Assembly (NCBI GenBank): GCA_022841475.1
Contig: JALHRJ010000004.1
Coordinates: forward strand, 132,683-169,245
Source: Cyclobacteriaceae bacterium
GTDB lineage: Bacteria; Bacteroidota; Bacteroidia; Cytophagales; Cyclobacteriaceae
Length of the DNA: 36,563 nucleotides
Reading direction: 5' to 3'
Below, in pieces: positions 22,301 through 30,554 of the stretch. Each line of letters begins with the position of its first letter. Positions within the stretch are counted from its first letter, which is position 1. Under the pieces are notes generated by a model, which was not told the DNA's origin, ran no database searches, and saw nothing but the letters and a program-made list of their open reading frames with translations. Made by a program: the position numbers and the translations under genes.

Positions 22301-22747
22301 ATGACTAAACTCAATGCCTGGATTACGGAACATGCAATAGATTTACTTCGCATCAGTATTGGCATTATTTACATCTGGTTTGGAGCGCTCAAATTTTTCC
22401 CACAACTCAGTCCGGCTGATCAGTTGGCCAAAGACACCATTCATCTGATCACCTTCGGACTTATTCCCAGTGAAATCTCCATCATTCTATTAGCTATTTG
22501 GGAGACTGCATTAGGCGTGTTATTATTTATTGGAATCTGGAAACGGCCCATATTTTACATTTTGATTCTACACATGATCTGCACGTTCGTACCACTATTC
22601 TTCTTTGCAGACATTAGCTTTACCAACTCACCTTATGCATTTACCCTCGTGGGCCAATACATAATGAAAAATTTGATAATCATTTGCGCAGCTCTGGTAA
22701 TCCATGCGAATGATCGCGGGTTGATTACCATCAAGACATTTAGTTAA
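22301..22747 (+). CDS. DoxX-like membrane protein
   Basis: 148 residues with four hydrophobic segments (about 20-37, 68-88, 90-110 and 120-140). The first carries RISIGIIYIWFGALKFFPQ, the G-x-x-(F/Y)-x-x-x-G-x-x-K-F pattern of DoxX/SURF4-type proteins. Then comes a loop with LAKDTIHLITFGLIP, an E-x-x-L-G helix (IWETALGVLLFIGIWKR) and a C-terminal helix pair. Relatives are implicated in quinone or thiosulfate-linked redox work, but no activity can be read here. The ATG at 22301 fits better than the TTG extension at 22277. A cytochrome c gene follows 108 bp downstream, which is weak support for a respiratory link. Confidence 0.8.
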   Translation: MTKLNAWITEHAIDLLRISIGIIYIWFGALKFFPQLSPADQLAKDTIHLITFGLIPSEISIILLAIWETALGVLLFIGIWKRPIFYILILHMICTFVPLFFFADISFTNSPYAFTLVGQYIMKNLIIICAALVIHANDRGLITIKTFS

Positions 22748-22855
22748 TTCTGTTAAACTAAGAAATTCTTCCCTGGTTGGTAAAGATTGATTTCAACACA
22801 TATTGAAATTGAAACAATTTTTTCTATTTTAGTTTACCCAAAACCAAACCCCTCT

Positions 22856-23836
22856 ATGAAAATCGTCAAGTATGCAGGATACCTGCTGGCTGCTATTTTA
22901 TTGGTAGTTGCAGGTTTGTTAACGTATGCAACCGTGGCCTTGCCTGATGTTGGTGAGGCGGAAGACCTTAAAATTGATTATACAGAAGCACGTATCGAAC
23001 GTGGCCGCTATCTTGCCAATACGGTTTCGGTGTGTATGGATTGTCACTCGAAACGCGATTGGTCAAAATTTGCAGGCCCACCCATCGAAGGAACTCTGGG
23101 CATGGGTGGTGACATATTTGATCAAAGTGTAGGCATGCCCGGTGTATTTTATGCGAAGAACATAACGCCTGCAGGAATATCCCGCTATACTGATGGAGAA
23201 TTGTTCCGCGTAATTACTGCCGGAGTTACAAAAGAGGGTAGAGCCATGTTTCCACTCATGCCGTATCCTTATTTTGGTCGCATGGATAAGGAGGATATTT
23301 ATAGCATCATTGCCTATATTCGCTCCATTCCCACTATTGAGAATAGTGTTCCGGAATCGCAGCCTGATTTTCCAATGAATTTTATCATTAATACCATCCC
23401 CCAAAAACCGACTCATCAACCAAAGCCTGAGAGATCTGATTTACTTGCTTATGGTGCCTACATGACCAATGCTTCGGGTTGTGTTGAGTGTCATACCCAG
23501 GTTGATAAAGGACAGATTATTCCTGACAAGATGTTTGGAGGTGGACGTGATTTTAAATTTCCGGATGGTTCAACAGTGTTTTCGTCTAATATCACACCCG
23601 ATAAAGAATCCGGCATCGGATCCTGGACGGAGGAGATGTTCATTGCACGCTTCAAGTCTTACGTTGACTCCACCTACACAAACCCATCAGTGACTAATGG
23701 AGAGTTTAACAGTGTAATGCCCTGGACTATGTATGGGCAAATGACTGAAGAAGATCTGGCTGCCATTTATGCTTATCTTAAATCCGTGAAACCCATTTCG
23801 AATAGCGTGACCAGGTTTGTTGCGGCTGGTAAATAA
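22856..23836 (+). CDS. Diheme cytochrome c
   Basis: 326 residues from the ATG at 22856. An N-terminal membrane or signal segment (YAGYLLAAILLVVAGLLTYATVALP) directs export. There are two covalent heme sites: C60-x-x-C63-H64 (CMDCH) and C209-x-x-C212-H213 (CVECH), each in a domain of the c-type fold. Candidate distal Met ligands occur in late segments (MFPLMPYPYF; MPWTMYGQM). The similar halves (YLAN-x-x-x-C; ITPDK-x-SGIGSW) suggest domain duplication. It probably carries electrons in the periplasm; the partner oxidase is not in the window. Confidence 0.93.
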   Translation: MKIVKYAGYLLAAILLVVAGLLTYATVALPDVGEAEDLKIDYTEARIERGRYLANTVSVCMDCHSKRDWSKFAGPPIEGTLGMGGDIFDQSVGMPGVFYAKNITPAGISRYTDGELFRVITAGVTKEGRAMFPLMPYPYFGRMDKEDIYSIIAYIRSIPTIENSVPESQPDFPMNFIINTIPQKPTHQPKPERSDLLAYGAYMTNASGCVECHTQVDKGQIIPDKMFGGGRDFKFPDGSTVFSSNITPDKESGIGSWTEEMFIARFKSYVDSTYTNPSVTNGEFNSVMPWTMYGQMTEEDLAAIYAYLKSVKPISNSVTRFVAAGK

Positions 23837-23872
23837 GGTATGAGTATCCAGTTATGGTTTACATTTGTATGA

Positions 23873-24130
23873 ATGAAATGTCCAACGGGCAAGCGATTAT
23901 ACCTTACTGAGCAACTGGCCGAAACTGCCTTGATCGAAGCCCATATTCACTTTGACTATCGTTCCGGGGGAGGTCCCTTAGCTGTGTATTTATGTGAAGA
24001 GTGTGCTAATTATCACCTTACTTCACGTGGCCCCATGAACGAGCGCTTGTCACAACTTATTGCCAATGGTACCATTAAGAAGCAACTGGAAGCGAGTCGC
24101 TGGCAGGATAAATTTAAAGGCCGGGGGTGA
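23873..24130 (+). CDS. Small Cys-rich putative zinc-binding protein
   Basis: An 85-residue protein. The Cys/His set C3, C41, C44 and H48 (CPTGK... CEECANYHLTS) looks like a zinc ribbon of the C-x-x-C-x3-H kind. Between them lies an A-x-x-A-L-I-E-A-H-I helix and a basic YRSGGGPL loop. The C terminus is a polar helix ending KGRG. Similar small proteins are found in Bacteroidota and their phages, from memory; no function is known. It starts 37 bp after the cytochrome stop and may share its transcript. Confidence 0.75.
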   Translation: MKCPTGKRLYLTEQLAETALIEAHIHFDYRSGGGPLAVYLCEECANYHLTSRGPMNERLSQLIANGTIKKQLEASRWQDKFKGRG

Positions 24131-24228
24131 GTTTTATCATACTGATCTGCCAGCGCTAATTCAATTACCATGTTGATACAATCGTTTTTATTTAACTTGA
24201 TTAAAAACTTCCGCAATTTTATCAGCCT

Positions 24229-25461
24229 ATGAAACAACTTGTGTGTATACTCTTAGTATTGCTTTGCATGGCCTGTACGCGTGATGAGAAAGTGGAATCT
24301 GTATTTTCAGTAGGCGCAGCCTCAGCACCAATCAATCCACCAATCGGAGCTTATATCGCAGGTGACAAACAAAACCGCACCTTCACGGCCGTGCATGACA
24401 GTTTATATGTGAAAGCTGTCGTTATCAACGATGGAAATTCTTCGCTGGCAATAGTTACGTTTGATTGCATCGGACTGCTCTACACGGATGTACAACGCAT
24501 TCGAGCGCGCACCGCAGCCATCACCCGCTTTCCGGTTGATCGCATTGTAGTTTCATCTACGCATACTCACTCAGGGCCTGATGTGGTAGGCATTTGGGGG
24601 CCCGATTATCAACATAGTGGGGTGGATACGACTTACATGAATTTTATTGTGAATACAGCTGCCACACAAATAAAATAAGCCGATGAAAGCAAGAGAGAAG
24701 CAATTGTTGTAACCGGTGAATCTACTTTTGGTGAGTCGTGGGTGCAAAATATCTGCAACGATGAAATTGATCGTTCCGTAACCATCATGCAATTCAAAGA
24801 CCTGCAGGGAAACAACATTGCAAGTTTTACCAACTTTGCTTGTCACCCTACTTACATGGACGCAAAGTTTACGGAAGTCTCTTCTGATTATGTAAATGGG
24901 TTTTATAAACAACTCAATGAACATTGGCGAGGTGTCAACTTATTTTTACAAGGCCCAATTGGTGGTTGGGTGCAGCCGGTAGATGGAGAAGGCTCATTCG
25001 AAAAAGCTGAACGAAGAGGCCGGGAGTTAGCAGCGGAAGCGATTGCCGCTGTTCAAACCGGGGACACACTAAAAATAAACGCAATAAGGTTTACCAGCAA
25101 AGTCGTAAAATTTCCTGTCGCGAATGAAGCATGGAAGCAGCTATCAGCCATGGGTACTATTAAACGATCGATACAGGATTCAGTAACCACCGAGTTGGTT
25201 TGGTTTGCAATAGGGGATGCCCAGTTTGCAACCCACCCCGGTGAAACAGCTCCTTACTATGGACTTGAAACAAAAAAACTGATGCGTACGGGTCCACGAT
25301 TTGTGCTCGGCCTTAGTATGGATGCACTGGGATATATCCTGAAGCCTACATTTTTCGAAGATCCTTCCATTCCCCATGCGGAGTATCTCACCAGTATGTC
25401 AGTAGGTAAAGAAACGGGGCCGCTGATTATAAAAACACTGGAAGAGTTGATTGAGAAATAG
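24229..25461 (+). pseudogene. Ceramidase-family gene interrupted by one in-frame TAA
   Basis: Two halves in the same frame, 24229-24678 and 24679-25461, are separated only by the TAA at 24676-24678. Without it, one product of about 410 residues would be read through (IK-stop-ADESKREAIVV). Family marks are present in both halves: a lipoprotein signal ending LLCMAC, VGAASAPINPPIGAYIAG, SSTHTHSGPDVVG, then NFACHPTYMD, FLQGPIGGWVQP, ATHPGETAPYYG and LGYILKP. At the position of the nucleophilic Ser of characterised neutral ceramidases (HPTS) this gene has Tyr (HPTY). Intact sequence on both sides implies a recent lesion, or readthrough, or a base-call error. An intact relative is at 14809. Confidence 0.85.
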
Positions 25462-25464
25462 TGA

Positions 25465-26241
25465 TCATTTACGCGTGCCAAGCAAATAATATATGGGCAT
25501 CGGTCCCTGTTGCACCTTGCTTATTTCCCATTCAAACTTGTGCGAATTGTTTAGTTGAGACACCAGTGATTGAAGTTCCTCTTTTGAATAGGTCCGTAGA
25601 ATTGAAGCCACACCATCCCACATAACGTAAAGGGGTATTATTGGAATTATATAAATAAAGGGCAGCACCTGCCACCGCACGGGTCGGATAAAGGGAGTTA
25701 ACAATAATACATTTAGAATAACAAAAAGCATCGAAATGCAACTCATAACATTTTTGCCAACGGGTTCAAAAATGGCTATAGGTGAATTAGTGTCAACAGC
25801 ATTTTGTAAAATCCTGCGGGCATCATCCGGGCGAAAATGATGAAAGGCACCGAAGAGCGTTCTGAATTTGTTTTGTAAATGCGCAGGCAGATCCATCGCA
25901 TTCACCGATTGGGTTTCAAATCTGAAGATATCAGGATTTTCCAAAAGGGTTCGCTCAAAGGCTTTTGTATTTGGATAATAATCGGTTAAGAATATTTTTA
26001 AGTTGGAATACTCCTTTTTTAATTCACTTGCCAATCGGATTAATCCACCACCTCCACCCGAGGCGCAATCTACCCAATCCTGATTGCCACTTGCATCCAG
26101 CCCTTTTTTTAAAATAGGTAGAATGGGTTTGTACATATCAAACTTAACTGCAATAAATCTAAGATAGTCAGTGCCATAATCGCGCCAGCTACCCGGAAAC
26201 CACCGTAGGTCTTCCCATTCAAGTGCATGAATTCGTTTCAT
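25465..26241 (-). CDS. SAM-dependent methyltransferase with an internal membrane hairpin
   Basis: 258 residues. The N-terminal motif (ALEWEDLRWFPGSWRDYGTDYL) and VDCASGGGGGLIRLASEL fit a class I methyltransferase with a Gly-rich SAM loop. LKIFLTDYYPN (acidic strand 2 end) and LFGAFHHFRPDDARRIL follow. After the core lie two closely spaced hydrophobic segments (SMLFVILNVLLLTPFI and VLPFIYIIPIIPLYVMW). An end with TYSKEELQSLVSQL and GPMPIYYLLGTRK completes it. The enzyme is thus probably membrane-attached, acting on a lipid or quinone-like substrate (inference). It converges with the broken ceramidase gene (3-bp gap) and diverges from the nitronate monooxygenase-like gene. Confidence 0.82.
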   Translation of the reverse strand: MKRIHALEWEDLRWFPGSWRDYGTDYLRFIAVKFDMYKPILPILKKGLDASGNQDWVDCASGGGGGLIRLASELKKEYSNLKIFLTDYYPNTKAFERTLLENPDIFRFETQSVNAMDLPAHLQNKFRTLFGAFHHFRPDDARRILQNAVDTNSPIAIFEPVGKNVMSCISMLFVILNVLLLTPFIRPVRWQVLPFIYIIPIIPLYVMWDGVASILRTYSKEELQSLVSQLNNSHKFEWEISKVQQGPMPIYYLLGTRK

Positions 26242-26340
26242 ATGAAAACAGAGTCAATCAACTCAGCAATGAAATTTAAGCAACCTGCTTTTTACTTCAT
26301 AACTTTTTCGCAATCTTCCTGAAATTTAGACCTCGAAACT

Positions 26341-27309
26341 ATGAGCACAGTTACTCTGGATAAACTTCTCGGCATTGACTACCCGGTTATTGTTGCGCCC
26401 ATGTTTCTGATTTCCAATACAAAAATGATTAAGGCAGCGCTGGCAAATGGAATTACCGCTGCGTTTCCGGCTTTGAACTATCGTACCGATGAAGAATTGC
26501 GGGCAGCGATCAAAGACATCAAAGCATCTTCATCAAAACCATTTGGGGTCAACCTGATCGTTAATAAATCAAACCCAAAATACAAAGGGCAATTAAAAAC
26601 ACTGCTTGAATTAAAGGTTGATTACATTATTACCTCGTTGGGAAATCCGAAAGAAGTGATTGAACAATGTAAACCGTTGGGCATAAAAGTATTTTGTGAT
26701 GTAGTTGATCTGGCCTATGCACAAAAGGTAGAAAGCCTCGGGGCAGATGCAGTGATTGCCGTTAACAACCGTGCGGGTGGTCATGCCGGAAAACTTTCCC
26801 CGAAAGCATTGATTACTATGATGAAAGAGAATTGCAACATTCCTGTGATTTCAGCTGGTGGCATAGCCTTTGGCAAAGACTTAAAAGAAGTAATGGATTG
26901 GGGTGCTGCAGGGGCATCGGTGGGCACGATTTTTATCGCGTGCGATGAAGCTGACATTTCGCCTGAGTATAAACAAGCGATGATTGAGTACGGAGAAAAA
27001 GATATAGTCATGTCGACCAAACTTTCTGGCTCGGCCTTAACGGTGATCAATACTCCCTACGTTCAACAAATGGGCACCAAAGCCAACTGGCTCGAGCGCA
27101 TTCTGAACAATAACAAAACGCTGAAGAAGTATGCAAAGATGATTATCGCCTATCGGGGTATGAAGAAGGTTGAGAACGCAGCCTTTGGCGCCACGTATAA
27201 AACCGTGTGGTGTGCTGGTCCGGCTATCGAGCATGTGCATAGCATTCGTCCTATGGCGGAAATTGTTAATACGTTGACGAAGGAGTATAAAGAAGCCTTT
27301 CATAATTGA
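26341..27309 (+). CDS. Nitronate monooxygenase-family flavoprotein
   Basis: 322 residues, a TIM-barrel FMN enzyme of the 2-nitropropane dioxygenase / nitronate monooxygenase family. Marks: LGIDYPVIVAPMFLISN at the N terminus, KPFGVNLIVN, VDYIITSLGNP, then DAVIAVNNRAGGHAGK (the conserved G-G-H-x-G loop near FMN). VISAGGIAFGKDLKEVMDWGAAGASVGTIF follows and binds the phosphate. Members oxidise nitronates, and some act as enoyl-ACP reductases (FabK-like). The true substrate is not fixed by sequence. It forms a likely pair with the methyltransferase gene that starts 9 bp downstream. Confidence 0.92.
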   Translation: MSTVTLDKLLGIDYPVIVAPMFLISNTKMIKAALANGITAAFPALNYRTDEELRAAIKDIKASSSKPFGVNLIVNKSNPKYKGQLKTLLELKVDYIITSLGNPKEVIEQCKPLGIKVFCDVVDLAYAQKVESLGADAVIAVNNRAGGHAGKLSPKALITMMKENCNIPVISAGGIAFGKDLKEVMDWGAAGASVGTIFIACDEADISPEYKQAMIEYGEKDIVMSTKLSGSALTVINTPYVQQMGTKANWLERILNNNKTLKKYAKMIIAYRGMKKVENAAFGATYKTVWCAGPAIEHVHSIRPMAEIVNTLTKEYKEAFHN

Positions 27310-27318
27310 ATTTGTTTT

Positions 27319-28071
27319 ATGAACGATAAAGAACACTGGAACAAAATTGCACCGAGTTATAATGACGAAATCTTTGACGTTTTTCAAAGTGATAAGAAAA
27401 AAAAGCTACCAAAATATTTTAAAAAGCATGGAGCAGTAAATAAAACTGCTATCGATTTTGGATGTGGTAATGGAAAGTCGTTTCCTTTCCTCGCACCGTT
27501 GTTTAATCATATTCTCGGACTTGATATTTCTAAAGGTTTACTAAAGCAAGCCAAAGCCCGTGGATACACCAACATTGATCTTCAACAAGCTGACTTGACC
27601 AAAAAGAATCTTCGACTTCCGGCAGCTGACTTCGCTTTTTGTTGCAACGTGATCATGTTTCCAGAAATAAAAAAGAACTATACGATGATTGAGAATATTC
27701 ATCGGGCTTTAAAAAAAGGTGGAACTGCGCTCATAGTTTTACCTTCTTTGGATTCCGCTTTATTTTCATCATGGCGCTTGATTGATGTCTATCGGAAAGA
27801 AGGAGTGAAGTCAGAAAATATTCCAGCTCATGAGTTTCATTATTTTAAGGGCAACAAGCGCAATATTATTCAAGGTATTGTACACATAGACAGAGTGCCA
27901 ACAAAACACTATTCAGAATCTGAACTGCAGGTGGTTTTTAAGGACGCGGGATTCACCGTTACCAAAATTGATAAACTCGAGTACGAATGGAACACAGAAC
28001 TTTCGTCACCACCGGAATGGTTAAAGGATCCCTATCCATGGGATTGGCTTGTGGAGTGCAGAAAAGATTAA
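27319..28071 (+). CDS. Class I SAM-dependent methyltransferase
   Basis: A 250-residue soluble enzyme. It begins HWNKIAPSYNDEIFDVF, the usual N-terminal pattern of UbiE/COQ5-like methyltransferases. Motif I DFGCGNG (46-52) binds SAM, with motif II acidic end LGLDISKGLL, motif post-I LQQADLTK and the LKKGGTALIVLPS strand. The C-terminal part has a FHYFKGNKRNI insertion and a YSESELQVVFKDAGF element. It follows the nitronate monooxygenase-like gene by 9 bp and is probably co-transcribed. The substrate is unknown; a small-molecule target is likely. Confidence 0.9.
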   Translation: MNDKEHWNKIAPSYNDEIFDVFQSDKKKKLPKYFKKHGAVNKTAIDFGCGNGKSFPFLAPLFNHILGLDISKGLLKQAKARGYTNIDLQQADLTKKNLRLPAADFAFCCNVIMFPEIKKNYTMIENIHRALKKGGTALIVLPSLDSALFSSWRLIDVYRKEGVKSENIPAHEFHYFKGNKRNIIQGIVHIDRVPTKHYSESELQVVFKDAGFTVTKIDKLEYEWNTELSSPPEWLKDPYPWDWLVECRKD

Positions 28072-28122
28072 ACCTGCTTTGTTATTTAATCCAGACTGAA
28101 CATTATTACACAAATTGTCTTT

Positions 28123-28269
28123 GAGGCTCAAAAGTCAGCCGGTCATCGCGGGCATTGACCCGCGATCTAGTTTTATGTTTGCACGACTGGATGCCTGCTC
28201 CGCCAACTGGCGGATTCAGCAAAGGCAGGGCCGGAATGACATTTCCATATTATTTAACTTTTGAGCCTC
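28123..28269. repeat. Triply nested palindromic element
   Basis: Three levels are visible. Outer: GAGGCTCAAAAGT (28123-28135) and ACTTTTGAGCCTC (28257-28269), a perfect 13-bp inverted repeat. Middle: a GTCAT (28142-28146)...ATGAC (28236-28240) element whose left part folds as ATCGCGGG (28145-28152) / CCCGCGAT (28159-28166). Inner: a TGCCT/AGGCA hairpin with core TCCGCCA (28199-28205) / TGGCGGA (28208-28214). It fills the gap between two convergent genes and may also end both transcripts. Confidence 0.88.
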
Positions 28270-28337
28270 TTACTTAATTTATTTTGAAATAATTTTGTTA
28301 ATGCGTAGTAAACGTTTGACTACAGCCAAAATAGATT

Positions 28338-30359
28338 TTACTTTTTATATTTCTCAAACCAGGTCATAATCCTAGGCGAAACGTCCATCAATAGTTTTGG
28401 TTCTTGTGGTCCGTGTGGTGTGCGTGGATAAGCCACCATTTCAGTAGCAACTCCTTTGCGTTTCAGGGCATTATAAAACTCCTGACCTTGAGCAAATGGT
28501 ACGCGTAAGTCATTGGTGCCATGGATCACTTGCGTGGGAGTTTTAACATTCTTAATCTGATAGATAGCCGAATGTTTTTCGTATTCTTCATACTCCTCCC
28601 AAAATTCTTTTCCACCTGCATGAGCGACAATATAATCTGGGATGTCGGTGGTGGTGACCATACTTATCAGGTTAGGCAGTCCGGCACCCATGCTTGCAGC
28701 ATTAAACCGATCTGTTTGTGTTACCACCCAACTAGTCATGTAGCCACCATAACTCCAACCCATTACAAACTGATTGTTGCTATCAGCAATACCCATGGCA
28801 AGCACGTGGTCAACACCGGTAATTAAATCCTGGTAATCGCCAAAACCCCAATCGCGTATGTTTGCATATCGAAAATCCTTACCATAGCCGGAACTTCCGC
28901 GCGGGTTGGGTCTCAATACAATAAATCCTTGCTGTGCAAAGTATTGCGTCATGTATACACTTGGCGCACCAGTATAAGTTTGTGAGAACACCCCGGCCGG
29001 GCCACCATGAATTTGAAGCACTATGGGGTACTTTTTACCGTTTTCAAAACCAACCGGGTAGGTAAGCAGGCCTTCAATCATCAATCCATCTTTTGATTTC
29101 CAATTGATCAATTCTGTTTTCCCTAAAGCCGGTGGGTTAAAGTTTGCGTTTGCACTGCTGACCTTTTTAGCACCTTCTCCTTTTAAGCCAGCCATAAATA
29201 CTTCTTTGGGTGTATTCACATCTTCGAAGATGTAACTGATCCGGTTTCCAGTCTTGCTCACGGAGAATGAACTGCTGGAACCTTTTAATGAAGTAAGGAT
29301 CGGTAGTTTTGAATCGGAGTATGCCAGGTAATCACCCTTTGGTATTTTAACATTATTGCTTGACGGAAGCGCAATGAGCGCTTGTGAAGTTTTATAATTT
29401 TCTGAGATAAAAAGGTACGAACCATCTTGTGCCCAGGCTACAATGTTTGCATTGCGGTCCGGGGTTTTTTGCAATTCGATCACATCACCACCTGTTGCCG
29501 CAACTTTATATACGTCACTTAAACCAACCCGTTCCGGCTGACCTCCGGAAGATTGAAATGCAATCCATTTTCCATCGGGTGAATACTGCGGACTTACGTC
29601 AACCCCCGGTCTTTTTACAAGCGTGGTTACTTTTCCGCTATCAGCAGGGATCGTGGAAATATCAGCCTCTAAACCGCCATCGTTAATGGTTGGGTTAGGG
29701 GCAAAGGAAAAAGCAATGGTTGATCCATCGGGCGACCAGTCAAACCCGTTTACATGATAAGCTCCACCCGTTAACGATTTTGTTTTACGTTTACCGTCTT
29801 TATCAGGTGCAAGTGAAATGGTATAGAGATGATTGTATTTGTAATTCTTATCAACCAAAATCACATCCATCTTTTCCTTTTTCAGTTTCTCTTCCTCTTT
29901 GGTATCGGGATCTTTCATCAGGTAGGCAATTCGACTTCCATCGGGTGACCATTGGAAGGAAACTACTCCGGTCTTTGTTTCGGTTATCTGCTCTGCTTCT
30001 CCACCCATGAGTCTAACAATAAAAACCTGGTTCTTATCGCCCACACGATTAGAGAGGAAAGCAAGTTGTTTTCCATCAGGTGAAAATTGTGGAGCCGTGG
30101 ATGATTTTTCGCCACGGGTATATTGCACATCGTAAGACCCATCCGTAGCGGCTACCCAGATTTGACTGTTGTATTCTGATTTTTCGCCCTGCATGACTGG
30201 CACACTGACCACATAGGCGATATGCTTTCCATCCGGTGAGATATTCGTATTGGTGATGTTTTTATACTGCATGATTTTCTCAGCAGTCCACGTGTTTTGA
30301 CCCAAAGAAATTTGAGCAAGTGCAACCAACAGAAGAAAAGCGAAAGTAATTTTTTTCAT
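28338..30359 (-). CDS. S9 family peptidase (prolyl-oligopeptidase type)
   Basis: 673 residues with a signal peptide (FAFLLLVALAQISLG). The N-terminal two thirds form a beta-propeller of PD40-like units (ISPDGKHIAY, FSPDGKQLAFLSNR, WSPDGSRIAY, YSPDGKWIAFQSSG). The C-terminal alpha/beta-hydrolase carries the triad Ser536 (GWSYGGYM), Asp617 (HGTNDLRVPF) and His649 (RTPHGPQ). The oxyanion region HGGPAGVFSQ and RGSSGYG precede the Ser. It is likely a secreted dipeptidyl- or acylaminoacyl-peptidase degrading peptides in the periplasm. It is monocistronic, diverging from the hexosaminidase gene. Confidence 0.95.
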   Translation of the reverse strand: MKKITFAFLLLVALAQISLGQNTWTAEKIMQYKNITNTNISPDGKHIAYVVSVPVMQGEKSEYNSQIWVAATDGSYDVQYTRGEKSSTAPQFSPDGKQLAFLSNRVGDKNQVFIVRLMGGEAEQITETKTGVVSFQWSPDGSRIAYLMKDPDTKEEEKLKKEKMDVILVDKNYKYNHLYTISLAPDKDGKRKTKSLTGGAYHVNGFDWSPDGSTIAFSFAPNPTINDGGLEADISTIPADSGKVTTLVKRPGVDVSPQYSPDGKWIAFQSSGGQPERVGLSDVYKVAATGGDVIELQKTPDRNANIVAWAQDGSYLFISENYKTSQALIALPSSNNVKIPKGDYLAYSDSKLPILTSLKGSSSSFSVSKTGNRISYIFEDVNTPKEVFMAGLKGEGAKKVSSANANFNPPALGKTELINWKSKDGLMIEGLLTYPVGFENGKKYPIVLQIHGGPAGVFSQTYTGAPSVYMTQYFAQQGFIVLRPNPRGSSGYGKDFRYANIRDWGFGDYQDLITGVDHVLAMGIADSNNQFVMGWSYGGYMTSWVVTQTDRFNAASMGAGLPNLISMVTTTDIPDYIVAHAGGKEFWEEYEEYEKHSAIYQIKNVKTPTQVIHGTNDLRVPFAQGQEFYNALKRKGVATEMVAYPRTPHGPQEPKLLMDVSPRIMTWFEKYKK

Positions 30360-30554
30360 AGTATTGATTTTGTAATTTGAAGATGTACATATTTCATGAA
30401 CATTATGAATAAATTAGTTATGAACGAATCAAAAACGGTGTCGGGTGGTTATTGAGACCGATGTTTAATGTTAAGTAACCATTCCTAATCATTGTCATTA
30501 TTTACTAGTTGATTTTTACTTAGATTCGCAATCGAAACTATAACTACCAATCCT

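Noticed and set aside
30360..30554. A regulated divergent promoter between the S9 peptidase and GH20 genes
   Set aside because: Promoters must exist here, but I see no clear TTTG/TAnnTTTG pair or operator symmetry to report.
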